Counted from the stretch's first letter, positions 25,299 through 35,026 are shown. The stretch is DNA of 64,000 bases from Sphingosinicella xenopeptidilytica (GCF_042676985.1 NZ_JBHTIK010000015.1:558001-622000); one strand, 5' to 3'. Notes: generated from the letters alone by a model not told the origin. A program made the numbers and translations.

Positions 25299-26603
25299 GC
25301 GCGCGGCGTATCGCTGCCAGATTTTGTAGACGGGATAGCCCATCGCGACAACGGCGATGTTCGTAAGGCTGATGAGCGGCAGCGCGATGAGCGCATTCAC
25401 GAGCAGCCCCAGCGACGCGGCAAGAAACAGGCCGGGCAGCCAGGGGAACCCCGGCATTCGATATGGGCGCGGCAGATCGGGCTTTGTGATCCGTAGCCGA
25501 ATGAGCCCAACCACACAGAGCGCATAGAACAGCCACATGCCGAGCACGAACTGGGCGGCAAGCGCCTCGAAAGTGCTGACCCACACGTAGAGCATGGCGA
25601 GCACTGCCGATACCAGCACTGCGACATAGGGTGTTTGCGCGCGCGGATGAACGTCTCCGACGCGCGCGAAAAACAAGCGATCCCGCGCCATTGCAAACAA
25701 GACCCTTGGATCGCAGGTTCCGGCCGCGATGAGCGCGCCCAGCACGGCGACCGCCGCCGCAGCGCCCACAGCCACGCCGCCGCTTTCGCCAAGCACCACC
25801 GTTGCTGCATCACGGGCAACGAAACGCGACGCTGCCATTACCTCCGGGTTGAGTGCGGCCAGGAAGGCAACGTTGATGACGAGATAGAGAAAAGTGATGA
25901 TGAGAACGCCGCCGATCAGCCCGCGCGGTATGTTGCGCGATGGGTCGCGCACCTCCCCTGCCATCGCACTTGCCGCTGCCACGCCTTCGTAGGGCCAGAG
26001 CACGGCAATGAGCGCGAGGCCGAACGCACCCATGGACCCTACACCGCGCGCACCGCCTTCACCAGCATCCACGCCTGAAACGATGATGACGGCAGCGATC
26101 GAAAGCAATGCCGCCGCCTTGGCAAAGGTGAATATGCTGGTGAACCGCGTGGCAAGCGTGACCGACGCGACGTTCATGATGGTCACCGCCGCGAGCGCGG
26201 CGGTCGCGATCCAGCGGTCGGCGCCGGGTTCAAGGCCGAGCGCAGCGCCTATGTAAGCCGCCGCGATCAGCGAGATCGCCGCCCAGTTCGCGGGATTGAT
26301 AAGCAGGAAAGTCCATCCGAACATGAACGCGATCGGCTTCCCGAACGCCTCTTCGAGATAGACATAAAGCCCCCCGACACGCGGAAACATCGCGCCAAGT
26401 TCGGCGAGGCAGAGGCCGAGGCAAAGCGTGATCGCGCCGCCCACAACCCAGACCAGCAGAATGAGAGACGGCGATCCGACGAGCGCGGCGATCTCGGACG
26501 GTGTTCTGAAAATGCCGCTGCCGATGACGATGCCGGCCGTAAGCGCAGCAAGCGCGCCAGCCCCAATTGTGCGGGGCAACGGATCGCCGGGCAGTCCGCT
26601 CAT
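25293..26603 (-). CDS. APC-superfamily amino-acid permease
   Basis: A 436-residue amino-acid transporter of the APC/LAT type with about 12 membrane segments. Support includes TAGIVIGSGIFRTPSEIAALVGSPSLILLVWVVGG (TM1 unwound GSGIF motif), FPRVGGLYVYLEEAFGKP and WPYEGVAAASAMAGEVRDPSRNIPRG. It ends the operon: its ATG overlaps the TGA of the isochorismatase-type gene (ATGA), so the two are coupled. Probably imports an amino acid or amine released by the exported peptidases. Inner membrane. Confidence 0.9.
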   Translation of the reverse strand: MSGLPGDPLPRTIGAGALAALTAGIVIGSGIFRTPSEIAALVGSPSLILLVWVVGGAITLCLGLCLAELGAMFPRVGGLYVYLEEAFGKPIAFMFGWTFLLINPANWAAISLIAAAYIGAALGLEPGADRWIATAALAAVTIMNVASVTLATRFTSIFTFAKAAALLSIAAVIIVSGVDAGEGGARGVGSMGAFGLALIAVLWPYEGVAAASAMAGEVRDPSRNIPRGLIGGVLIITFLYLVINVAFLAALNPEVMAASRFVARDAATVVLGESGGVAVGAAAAVAVLGALIAAGTCDPRVLFAMARDRLFFARVGDVHPRAQTPYVAVLVSAVLAMLYVWVSTFEALAAQFVLGMWLFYALCVVGLIRLRITKPDLPRPYRMPGFPWLPGLFLAASLGLLVNALIALPLISLTNIAVVAMGYPVYKIWQRYAARS

Positions 26604-27283
26604 TCGGCGCGGATGGCGTCTTCAAGTCCGGCGATCACCGCATCCACCGTGGCGACGACGCCGAAGATTCCATCTTCGACCGTCACCATATGGATGGCAG
26701 CATCATGGGCATAGGCATCACAACTCGCGCAGGCATCTTCCACAAGCAGGCACTGATACTTCCGGTCCGTTGCTTCCCGCAAGGTGGTGTGGACGCAGAC
26801 GTCCGTCGTCGCGCCGGAAAACAGCAGGTGCGTGATGCCCTGCGCCTTCAGCACGAGTTCGAGGTCGGTCTGATAGAAGGCGCCGTTCGCGGTCTTGTCG
26901 ACGACGATATCGCCCGGGTGCGGTGCAAGTTCCGGAATGACATCGTAACCAGGGCTCCCCCGGAGCAGCGCCGCACTGTCCCCCGCGACGAGTTCGATGC
27001 CGGCCCGGGCCGCACGCCACTTGTCGTATGGTGAAGCATCGGCGGCATCAGACCTGTATCCCTGCCGCGTCCAGATGATCCGGCACCCCGCTGCCCTTGC
27101 AGCCGATACAAGCCGCTCAACGGCAGGGATGATCGCGCGCAGCGGCGCAGGGTCATAGCCCTTGCGCGCGAAGTAACCGTCGTTCGACAAATAGTCCGTC
27201 TGCAGATCGATGACGAGAATCCCGACCGCTTTCGGATCCAGCTTGCCGTCATAGGGGTAATCGAAGGGGCGTGCCCGGATCAT
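26600..27283 (-). CDS. Isochorismatase-family cysteine hydrolase (biuret/ureidoacrylate-hydrolase-like)
   Basis: A 227-residue cysteine hydrolase with the triad Asp26 (VIDLQTDYL), Lys130 (VVDKTANGAF) and Cys163 (ATTDVCVHTT). The DLQTDYL and DKTANGAF forms are closest to RutB/biuret-hydrolase-type amidohydrolases, which split ureido or carbamoyl amides. It is different in detail from the other cysteine hydrolase at 13800. It begins 31 bp after the TonB-receptor stop and overlaps the permease start. Its likely substrate is an amide or ureido compound taken up by the cluster; this is inference. Confidence 0.88.
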   Translation of the reverse strand: MIRARPFDYPYDGKLDPKAVGILVIDLQTDYLSNDGYFARKGYDPAPLRAIIPAVERLVSAARAAGCRIIWTRQGYRSDAADASPYDKWRAARAGIELVAGDSAALLRGSPGYDVIPELAPHPGDIVVDKTANGAFYQTDLELVLKAQGITHLLFSGATTDVCVHTTLREATDRKYQCLLVEDACASCDAYAHDAAIHMVTVEDGIFGVVATVDAVIAGLEDAIRAE

Positions 27284-27314
27284 GAGGATATATGTTCCAC
27301 TACAAGGGATGAGA

Positions 27315-29450
27315 TTAGAATTTGAAACCGACGCGCGCCTCGATGGTACGCGGCGTGCCGTAAAACTCGGTGTCCGCGAAGCCAGCGAAGAAGAAGCGCT
27401 GTGTCAGATAATGCTTGTTCGTAAGATTGCGCCCGATGAGCGCGACATAGATGTTTTCGCCCGGCAGATCGTAACGCAGATTGGCGTTGAGCAACGTGTA
27501 TCCGCCCTGCCTTTCGCGCGCGAGATCGGTGAACTGCGGGAAAATCACGGACGACTGATAGCTTACCTCGCCGCGCGCCGTCAGCTTGCCCGCCGAACCG
27601 ATTGGCGCACTGTATTGCGCGCCGGCGGTGAAACTCCATTTCGGCGTGAGCGGCATCGGCAGCCCATCAAGCTGTGTCAGCGTGACGGGGGAGACGAAGT
27701 TCTTGAGTTCGGATTCGATCCACGCTCCGTTGAAATCGAACGTCAGCCCCTCGGCCGGATGCACGGCCGCCGAAAGCTCCGCGCCATAAATCTCCGCCTT
27801 GGCCGCATTCGTGATGCGCGAGATGATACCGGTATCGGTGAACAGAACCGTGCGAAGCTGCAGGTCGGTGTAGTCGTAGTAGAAGCCCGCGAAGCTGATC
27901 TCGGCGAGGCCGCCCGCGATGCGATTCTTCGTGCCGATCTCGTAAGCCCAGATCTTTTCGGGCTTGTAGGTGTTCGCGGTGGTGGAAAGGCTGGCACCAC
28001 CGCTCTTGAATCCGCGCGTGATGCTCGCATAGATTTTCCCACCGTCATACGGCCTGTGCTCGAACACGATTTTCGGCGTGAACGCATCATCCTTCACGGA
28101 TGACGAGCGGAGGATCGGGTCCGGAAAGAAGAGAGGCGCAGCGAAGGCGCTTTCGCCTGTCTGCTTCTCTTCGGTGTAACGCGCGCCGACCAGAACCGAG
28201 CTGCGCGTACCAAGCGCGACCGTCGCTTCACCGAAAATGGCGGCGCTGCGCGATTTGAAGACCTGGGTTTGATCCGTGTAGACGAACCCTGTCGGATCCG
28301 GATAGTCTGCATCGGTCTCGATCGCGGAACTTCTGTTCTTCTCCTTCGAATAATAGAGGCCCGTGGTCCAGCTGACGCTATCGGCATTGCCGCCGGAAAG
28401 CTGGAATTCCTGCGAGAAGAATTTCGAACGCGAATCCGTATCGGAGTACGCAATGAATCCCCCAGAGCCATCGACGTCCACGCGCGCCGTCGACTTGTAA
28501 TCGATGTACCCAGTCAGCGATTTCAGCGTCACGCCGCCGAGATCGAGGCTGAGCGTTCCCGAGAGCAGCAGACCTTCCTGATCGGATTCTGGCGGCGTAT
28601 CGACATTGATACGCCGGGCGCTTTCGCGCTGTTCGGACGGGAGGCTCGCGTAGACGGGGGAGTCTGGATTGTTGCTGTTACCGAAGCTGACCGTGCCTTC
28701 ATCGTCGACATACTGAGCCGTGAAGGAGGCCGACAACGTTTCGCTGAGATCGTAATCGCCCTTGACGCGGATCGCGCGGTAATTGCGATCGTCGACCTCA
28801 TCGCCGCTCGCATTCAGGTTCTTCGTATAGCCATCGTCGTTGGCAAAAGCGGCGCTGATGCGAATACCGCCACGATCATCGAACGGCACAGAAACTCCCG
28901 CCTGCGCGGTGAGAAGGTCGCGGCTGCCATAGCCCACGTAGCCATCCGCCGCGAGTTCAGGCCCCGGCCCTTCCGTCACGATGTTGATGGCGCCGCCAGT
29001 CGCGTTTCGCCCATAAAGCGTGCCTTCTGGCCCCTTCAGCACTTCAACGCGCCCGATATCGAACATCTCGGTGAGTGCGAAGCGGGGACGCGGAATATAG
29101 ATTCCATCGATATGAACGGCGACGGAGGGGCTGCCACTGCTGATGTTGGTACCGACGCCGCGCAGCGAAACGCGTGTGCCGCCGCCGCCCTGCGCAATCT
29201 TGAGGCCCGGCGTCTGGAACTGAAGATCGACGAGCGAGGTCACGCCGGTCGCGGCGAGCGCGTCTCCGGAAAAGACATTGATGGAAGCAGGTACGTCAAT
29301 CGCCCGTTCCTCGCGTTTGCGCGCCGTGACGATGATCTCGCCGGACAGAACGTCGTCCGACGCGCTCTCCCGCACGTCCTGTGCAAACACGGTCTGCGGC
29401 ATCACTGTTGTCGCCAGCAGGGCAACACAAAGAAAAGCTCTGTTGGTCAT
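27315..29450 (-). CDS. TonB-dependent outer membrane receptor
   Basis: A 711-residue TonB-dependent receptor: signal peptide ending PQTVFAQ, plug beginning GEIIVTARKREERAIDVPAS and containing VEVLKGPEGTLYGRNATGGA, a barrel region, and the terminal Phe in ARVGFKF. It sits between the asparaginase-like and isochorismatase-like genes in one operon (146 bp upstream of it, 31 bp downstream). A 12-bp palindrome lies about 48 bp upstream of its start. It probably imports a peptide or amide substrate whose hydrolases are encoded alongside. Confidence 0.92.
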   Translation of the reverse strand: MTNRAFLCVALLATTVMPQTVFAQDVRESASDDVLSGEIIVTARKREERAIDVPASINVFSGDALAATGVTSLVDLQFQTPGLKIAQGGGGTRVSLRGVGTNISSGSPSVAVHIDGIYIPRPRFALTEMFDIGRVEVLKGPEGTLYGRNATGGAINIVTEGPGPELAADGYVGYGSRDLLTAQAGVSVPFDDRGGIRISAAFANDDGYTKNLNASGDEVDDRNYRAIRVKGDYDLSETLSASFTAQYVDDEGTVSFGNSNNPDSPVYASLPSEQRESARRINVDTPPESDQEGLLLSGTLSLDLGGVTLKSLTGYIDYKSTARVDVDGSGGFIAYSDTDSRSKFFSQEFQLSGGNADSVSWTTGLYYSKEKNRSSAIETDADYPDPTGFVYTDQTQVFKSRSAAIFGEATVALGTRSSVLVGARYTEEKQTGESAFAAPLFFPDPILRSSSVKDDAFTPKIVFEHRPYDGGKIYASITRGFKSGGASLSTTANTYKPEKIWAYEIGTKNRIAGGLAEISFAGFYYDYTDLQLRTVLFTDTGIISRITNAAKAEIYGAELSAAVHPAEGLTFDFNGAWIESELKNFVSPVTLTQLDGLPMPLTPKWSFTAGAQYSAPIGSAGKLTARGEVSYQSSVIFPQFTDLARERQGGYTLLNANLRYDLPGENIYVALIGRNLTNKHYLTQRFFFAGFADTEFYGTPRTIEARVGFKF

Positions 29451-29497
29451 CCGGAAATTCCCCCTTGTTCGGTTTTGCGTTCGGCTTTGCCCGCTGT

Positions 29498-29509
29498 ATT
29501 TCCGGAAAT
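29498..29509. promoter_or_regulatory. 12-bp palindrome upstream of the TonB receptor
   Basis: ATTTCCGGAAAT is a perfect palindrome 48 nt upstream of the receptor ATG, in the largest gap of the operon (29451-29596). The arrangement suggests an internal promoter with an operator, but the binding protein is unknown. Confidence 0.35.
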
Positions 29510-29596
29510 CCTACGGAAGCGCAGAAGCGCATTCCATGTCGTAAACATGCTATGCGGCAGCGACGGCCATAGGTGTTTTATGACAAGCCCGAAGGC

Positions 29597-30586
29597 TCAC
29601 TCGTCTCCGAAGAGCGCGATCTCGGGCGTTTTGCCGGCGCGCAGGACCCCTCGCATCATCCCGTTAGTATTAAAGGACAAGGCGGGTGTACCGTCCGGGG
29701 CCACGACAATGACACCGCCCGTTCCGCCGAGCGCGGCTGTTTCAGCCTGCACAGCATCGGCCGCAACCTTCGGCCCTTCCCCAAGATAGCGCATACGATC
29801 GCAAATCGAATGGGCGGCGGCGCTGCGAATGTAATACTCCCCCATCCCGGTCGCGGAAACCGCGCAGGCGCGATCGTCCGCGTAGGTGCCGGCGCCGATG
29901 ATCGGAGAATCGCCGACCCGCCCGGAGGGCTTGCCCATGCGGCCTCCCGTAGATGTCGCTGCCGCGAGATGCCCGCGTTGATCACGTGCCACGGCGCCGA
30001 CCGTGCCATATTTGCGCATACCGTCCAAAGCGGCCGTCGCCCCGGATGCCTTCTGGTGTTTGCGCAGCCAGTCCTTTTCCTCTTCGGTGATGAAGTAACT
30101 CGGATCGACCTGTTCAAGCCCGAACCGTCGCGCCTGCGCGTCCGCACCGGGACCCGCGAACATCACCTGCTTGCCATGAGCCATGATGGTGCGCGCCAGG
30201 CTCACGGGGTTGCGCGTGGTGGTAACAACCGTGACCGCACCGGCGCGGCGCGTTTCCCCGTCCATGATCGACGCATCGAGTTCGGCTGTGCCGTTTTCCG
30301 TAAGAACTGCACCTCGGCCCGCGTTGAAATTGGGATCATCCTCCAAAATTCGCACCGCCGCCTCGACAGCCTCCACGGCCGTGCCGCCCCGTTCCAGCAC
30401 GTCGCCGCCAGCGGCGAGCGCCCGCTGCAGCCCAGCGCGCAGCAACGCATCCTTCTCGGCGGAGATCTGATCGCGGGTGATGTCGCCTGCACCACCGTGG
30501 ATGACAAGCGTCCACGCCGCCTCATCCGCGGCACCGGGAGACGCAATGAAAAGAGCGAGAGCGGCTGCGAACGTTCCGATCTTCAT
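29597..30586 (-). CDS. Isoaspartyl peptidase / L-asparaginase-type Ntn hydrolase
   Basis: A 329-residue plant-type asparaginase (Ntn hydrolase) with a signal peptide (MKIGTFAAALALFIASPGAA). Family marks are HGGAGDI (residues 30-36), NFNAGRGAV, and the autocleavage/nucleophile Thr195 in KYGTVGAVARD, followed by the GTGGVIVV and SFNTNGM segments. It matures by self-cleavage before Thr195 and hydrolyses beta-aspartyl dipeptides or Asn. AAGGGG supports the ATG at 30586; ATG 30601 with AAGGAG is almost as good. It is 38 bp from the DUF885 gene. Probably periplasmic. Confidence 0.9.
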   Translation of the reverse strand: MKIGTFAAALALFIASPGAADEAAWTLVIHGGAGDITRDQISAEKDALLRAGLQRALAAGGDVLERGGTAVEAVEAAVRILEDDPNFNAGRGAVLTENGTAELDASIMDGETRRAGAVTVVTTTRNPVSLARTIMAHGKQVMFAGPGADAQARRFGLEQVDPSYFITEEEKDWLRKHQKASGATAALDGMRKYGTVGAVARDQRGHLAAATSTGGRMGKPSGRVGDSPIIGAGTYADDRACAVSATGMGEYYIRSAAAHSICDRMRYLGEGPKVAADAVQAETAALGGTGGVIVVAPDGTPALSFNTNGMMRGVLRAGKTPEIALFGDE

Positions 30587-30624
30587 GCTTAACCCCTTCA
30601 TGCCAAGCTCCTTCAGGCCGGTCA

Positions 30625-32853
30625 TCAATGCGACGATGTTTCGGCGGCAGTCTTCAGCCGTGCGAGCGCTTCATCGATCTTGGAAACCGTCTGCGTCGAA
30701 TAGTCGGTGCGAATGGCATCGATCTCCGCCGGTGCTTTGCGGCCCGATACATCTTCATACCAATACATCTCGAAATCGAGACGCGTGCCTTTGCCCTCGG
30801 CGCGGATGCGATGATCGACGAACGCGTATGTTCGCCCGGTTTCCGGATCGGCCATACGCAGGACGAGGCGGCGCCCGGGTTCGGCGAGCAGGATTTCCTC
30901 AAGCCGGGAAACAACGCCCTCACCCGCCTTCACGGAATGCATGTAGAGCCCGCCCGCCGCGTCCGGCTTGCCGCGCAGCATCTTCTGCTCTGTCATCGCC
31001 GGCATCCAGCGGCGCCTATCGACAAGCACATCCCAGACTGCGCGCGGAGACGCGGCGATGGAAACGCCCGTGCTGCTGAGCGCCGCGACATGGGAGGTCG
31101 TCGCGCCAGTCGCCTTCTCGTCCGCGATGAAGCGGTCGACACGCTGCGCAATGATGTTGAGCGGAACAGCACCTCCAGTCAGCACCGCCTTATGGAACCG
31201 GCGCACGTCGAAATCCTTGTCAAGCGCCGCCTCCGCCCGTTTCCTGCCCTCGCGGAACGTATCGTAGCCGAGATAGTAGCCCAGTGCCTGACACGGAATA
31301 TCTGTCGAATAACGAAGAGTTTCCGTTGCGATCTGCTCCGGCCCTTCGAACGTGTTCGCAGCCATGAACGCACGCGCTTTTTCCAGCGGCCAATCCATCG
31401 TGTTGAGGCCCGTATCGACGACCAGGCGCGAGGCGAGAAACGACTGCATGACGAGATGGCCGAACCGGTCATACGGCGCATAAAGCCCGGCATCCTCGAC
31501 GAGCCACGCCGCATATTCCGCCCAGCCTTCCACGTATGGCCCTGCCCCGAGATAGGACTGGACCGGATGCAGCTGCCGACTTTCGCGGGCGAGTGCGATC
31601 TGCAGATGATGCCCCGGCATGAGTTCGTGGGCGATCAGGTGATGCGCCCCGATCATCGTGCGCGTTTCAAGACCGGACCCATTGAACCGGTATTGGCCCA
31701 TGGGGAACGACGGCGATGGCGGCTGATAGACGCCGTAGGTCATGCCCGGCTCATCCGCGGGGTCGAGGCGCTTCACGCCATAAGGCGCCGAGGGCAATTC
31801 CGAGAAAAGGCCGGGCAGAAGCAGTGCGATCGTCGCCATGGAGGCTTCGTAACGCGCCACGACCTCGTCCGCAGTCTTTGCAAACCCGCGCGGGTCCGTG
31901 CGCATTGCGCGGTCGAACGCGGCGGCGTCGCCCGTGAAACCCGTTTGCGTACGAATTTCAGCCTTTCGCGCATTGATCTCCCCGAGCGCCTTGAGGCCGA
32001 TCGCGTGGATCTTGTCCGGCGTGAGATCAAGCCCGGTTCCCGCCGCAACGCAGCGCCGATAGCGGTCAAGTCCGCCGCGATACTGGCTGATGCCAACGGC
32101 CGTGGGCGCGGCCTTCAGATAGCGATCGTCCAGCACAGCGCGAAGACGATCGAAGGCCGGGAGCAGACGTGTCTCCACCCGTGCCTCGACATCGGCAACG
32201 AAGCGGGCCGAAACAGCCGCTGAGAGAGCGGCGAGGCGATCTGGGCCAACGGTCGCGCGTGCAACAGCAGCCGTTCGCGCGCCCTCAAGCGTTTTGAGCG
32301 CGCCGGGGAGCGCGGACTTTGGCAGCAGGTTGCCGCGCCGCTGCTGCGCTTTCGTCCGCTCCGCAATGGCATCGACCATCGCCGTGTAGCTATCGATAAG
32401 CGCGAGATAGTGCGCCCGCTCCGCATCGGTTTTCACCGCCGCGCTCGCCAGCGCCGCAGCGGCAGCCTGATGCAGGTCGCCGCCGCGATACGGCGTCACC
32501 AGAAAATCGAACCAATAGTCCTCGGCGGCGCTCGAACGCGCGCGAAGGTCCTGAAGCAGCGCGAGGCGCAGCTCCGCCTCGGCGGATGAAAGGCCAGCCG
32601 TTTCAACAGCCTCGAGCTCACCTGCAAGCGCGGTGGCGCGCGCGGCGTACGCGGTTTCGTCAGCGAACGAGACCCTGCCGATTCGCGTGACGGGAAGCCC
32701 CTGCGAAAGGCGCACCTCGACATCCTCCGCAGTGCGCCAGGCGAGAACGGCATCCGCCGCGCGGCGCAGCTGGAGAGAAGATTGAGACTGCGTTTCCGCA
32801 GCGGACGGAAAGGCGGCCCCAAGCGCCGCGATGAGGACGATGAAGCGTTGCAT
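30625..32853 (-). CDS. DUF885 metallopeptidase-like protein fused to an SRPBCC domain
   Basis: A 742-residue exported protein: signal peptide (MQRFIVLIAALGAAFPSAA), a DUF885 domain with the HExxxGHH zinc-site motif HELMPGHH (residues 409-416) and downstream EGWAEYAAW (about 442), and a C-terminal SRPBCC/polyketide-cyclase-like domain from about residue 596 (STGVSIAASPRAVWDVLVDRR...). DUF885 proteins are gluzincin-like putative peptidases; the SRPBCC cavity usually binds a hydrophobic ligand. I do not know this combination from memory. The start at 32853 follows the signal peptide; it opens a five-gene operon down to 25293 and shares a divergent promoter with the S9 gene. Confidence 0.85.
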   Translation of the reverse strand: MQRFIVLIAALGAAFPSAAETQSQSSLQLRRAADAVLAWRTAEDVEVRLSQGLPVTRIGRVSFADETAYAARATALAGELEAVETAGLSSAEAELRLALLQDLRARSSAAEDYWFDFLVTPYRGGDLHQAAAAALASAAVKTDAERAHYLALIDSYTAMVDAIAERTKAQQRRGNLLPKSALPGALKTLEGARTAAVARATVGPDRLAALSAAVSARFVADVEARVETRLLPAFDRLRAVLDDRYLKAAPTAVGISQYRGGLDRYRRCVAAGTGLDLTPDKIHAIGLKALGEINARKAEIRTQTGFTGDAAAFDRAMRTDPRGFAKTADEVVARYEASMATIALLLPGLFSELPSAPYGVKRLDPADEPGMTYGVYQPPSPSFPMGQYRFNGSGLETRTMIGAHHLIAHELMPGHHLQIALARESRQLHPVQSYLGAGPYVEGWAEYAAWLVEDAGLYAPYDRFGHLVMQSFLASRLVVDTGLNTMDWPLEKARAFMAANTFEGPEQIATETLRYSTDIPCQALGYYLGYDTFREGRKRAEAALDKDFDVRRFHKAVLTGGAVPLNIIAQRVDRFIADEKATGATTSHVAALSSTGVSIAASPRAVWDVLVDRRRWMPAMTEQKMLRGKPDAAGGLYMHSVKAGEGVVSRLEEILLAEPGRRLVLRMADPETGRTYAFVDHRIRAEGKGTRLDFEMYWYEDVSGRKAPAEIDAIRTDYSTQTVSKIDEALARLKTAAETSSH

Positions 32854-32888
32854 GCGCGGCACTCTATCCAGCATCGCCACATCGCCAA

Positions 32889-32943
32889 TAGCATGAATGA
32901 CACAGGCCGAATGACAAACGGCGGACCTATGCCATTCATGCTA
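32889..32943. promoter_or_regulatory. 11-bp inverted repeat in the divergent promoter
   Basis: TAGCATGAATG (32889-32899) and CATTCATGCTA (32933-32943) are perfect inverted copies separated by 33 nt, in the 139-bp gap between the divergent DUF885-SRPBCC and S9 peptidase genes. Two half-sites about four helical turns apart suit a dimer or looping regulator controlling both directions. Confidence 0.5.
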
Positions 32944-32992
32944 GCGAAATCGCAGCCGCCACGCGTTAGGATCGACGGGAAAGCGAGGTGAC

Positions 32993-35026
32993 ATGGAGCA
33001 CAAGGCGACAATTTCGGTTCTGGCGGTCGTGATGGCGCTTGCCACGACCAGTCCTGTTTCAGCGGCAGATAAGACACCCCTGCAAACGACAGGGGCGCTC
33101 GTACCCGATTGCGCCGTCCAGCCGCGCTGGAGCCCTGGCGGCGGCATCGTCTATGCGCGCAGCGGAGAATGGCACCTCTTCGATCCCGAGAAGGGGACGA
33201 CGGCACCCGCGGCAGCCCCCGCACCCACCGCGCCGTCGCGAACATTCAAACGCGAATTCTGGTTCGCAGGCCCGCTCGATGTCGACGAACTCGCAGCACC
33301 GGATGGATCGGCCTTCGCGTCCGTGCACGACTTCAACGTCCGTGTGCGAGCGGCGTCGGGCGGCCCCGCGCGAACGCTGACGACAGACGGCATTGGAGAC
33401 GTCTCGTGGGATATCGGCCCCTTCGCCGCCGAGGGCTGGTCGCCAGACGGCAGCCTGCTCTTCGCGCTCCGCTACGACCGCTCCAATGTCTTCAAGGCCC
33501 CGCAGGTCCGCTATCCCGGCCAGAACGAGGAACTCGTAATGGTTCGCCAGCAGAAGGCGGGCCAGCCGCTCGACCGCGCCCAGCCGTTTCTGCTGCCGGT
33601 CGCAGGCGGAGAGCCGCTGCGCCTCGATGTCGGTGATACCAACGACCGCTATTTCGTGCCGCTCGGCTGGACCACGGACAGTACGGAACTTCTCTTCGCC
33701 GCGATCAACCGCACGTTCAACCGTATCGAGGTGCTCGCGGCTGGCCGAACAGGCCATGTGCGCACCGTGATGACGGAAACCGGCCAGAGCTTCGTGCGGA
33801 TGCAGCACGAGGTGCTGTTCCCGATGAGCTACGGTTTCACGATGCTGCCGGACGGCTTCCTGTGGGAATCCGAGCGGGACGGTTGGAACCAGCTTTATCA
33901 CTACGATCTCAATGGGCGGCTCGTCCGAAAACTGACAAGCAGCGCCTTCCCGGTGGACGAAGTGGCTCGTTTCGATGCCCGCAGCCGAACCGTCTACTTC
34001 ACGGGCTCGCGCGATCCAGAACGCCCCTACGACCGTCACCTCTATTCTGTCTCACTGGACGGTGGCACCGTCCGCCAGTTGACTGACGGCAAGGGCCGAC
34101 ACGATATTCGCTTCTCTGCAGACGGCGCGCTCTTCATCGACAGCTATTCGACCGTAAACACGCCGCCCCGCCACCTCGTGCGCGATACAGATGGGCGTAT
34201 CGTTGGTACGATCCTGGAAGCGGACACCACGCAACTCTCCGCAACCGGCAGGCCGTTGCCGGAGGAACTCCGGCTCAAGGCTGCGGACGGCAAAACCGAT
34301 CTCTACGGCGTCCTCTACAAACCTGATGGTTTCGACCCCGGCAAGCGCTACCCGCTTGTCGAATATGTCTATGGCGGGCCGCAGCTGCGGCTGACTCCGG
34401 ACCGCTTCTGCCCTGCGCCCGGCTGGTCCTCGTTCCCGCAGGCGCTGGCGCAACGCGGCTATCTCGTTCTCATCCTCGATGCGCGCGGCACACCCGGACG
34501 TTCGAAGCGCTTCCACGATGCCGTGATGGGCAACTGGGGCGGGCATGTGGTTGCGGACCACCGCGCCGCGCTGCTCCAGCTCGCGGGCGAGCGGCCCTAT
34601 ATCGATCTTGCTCGCACCGGCGTGATGGGCCGCTCATGGGGCGGCCACTTCGCACTGCGGCTGCTCGCCGAAGCGCCCGATGTCTACAAGGCCGCAGTTT
34701 CGATCGTCCCCAGTTTCGATGCGCGCGCCGGCATTCTCTACGAGCCCTACCTAGGCCTGCCCGCAACGAATCCCGCCGTATATGACGAGGCGACCATCTT
34801 CCGGCTGGCGCCGAAGGTGAATGGCCCCCTGCTCCTCGTAGGGACCACGCTCGACACCTCAACCCTTGTCGACGTGATGAAGATGACGGACGCGCTGATC
34901 GATGCCGACAAGAAATTCGATCTGCTGATCTTCCCGGAGCAGGAGCACCAGATCCTCGGGCACGACCTCGACTATCTGCAGAACCGGATCGAGGATTTCT
35001 TTGCAAGTGCGCTGCGCCCCGAATAG
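32993..35026 (+). CDS. Exported dipeptidyl-peptidase-IV-like S9 serine peptidase
   Basis: A 677-residue S9 peptidase with a signal peptide (ends TTSPVSAA), an N-terminal DPP-IV-type propeller region (FSPMSYGFTMLPDGFLWESERDGWNQLYHY region) and a C-terminal catalytic domain. The triad is Ser548 in GRSWGG, Asp621 in GTTLDTS and His652 in EQEHQI. It likely releases dipeptides from proline-containing peptides in the periplasm. It is divergent from the DUF885-SRPBCC operon, and its TAG abuts the stop of the convergent DUF885 gene without a gap. Confidence 0.9.
   Translation: MEHKATISVLAVVMALATTSPVSAADKTPLQTTGALVPDCAVQPRWSPGGGIVYARSGEWHLFDPEKGTTAPAAAPAPTAPSRTFKREFWFAGPLDVDELAAPDGSAFASVHDFNVRVRAASGGPARTLTTDGIGDVSWDIGPFAAEGWSPDGSLLFALRYDRSNVFKAPQVRYPGQNEELVMVRQQKAGQPLDRAQPFLLPVAGGEPLRLDVGDTNDRYFVPLGWTTDSTELLFAAINRTFNRIEVLAAGRTGHVRTVMTETGQSFVRMQHEVLFPMSYGFTMLPDGFLWESERDGWNQLYHYDLNGRLVRKLTSSAFPVDEVARFDARSRTVYFTGSRDPERPYDRHLYSVSLDGGTVRQLTDGKGRHDIRFSADGALFIDSYSTVNTPPRHLVRDTDGRIVGTILEADTTQLSATGRPLPEELRLKAADGKTDLYGVLYKPDGFDPGKRYPLVEYVYGGPQLRLTPDRFCPAPGWSSFPQALAQRGYLVLILDARGTPGRSKRFHDAVMGNWGGHVVADHRAALLQLAGERPYIDLARTGVMGRSWGGHFALRLLAEAPDVYKAAVSIVPSFDARAGILYEPYLGLPATNPAVYDEATIFRLAPKVNGPLLLVGTTLDTSTLVDVMKMTDALIDADKKFDLLIFPEQEHQILGHDLDYLQNRIEDFFASALRPE

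Noticed and set aside
32993..35026. Lasso-peptide isopeptidase (S9 type), known from sphingomonads
   Set aside because: Sequence is DPP-IV-like, and no lasso precursor, B or C genes are nearby.
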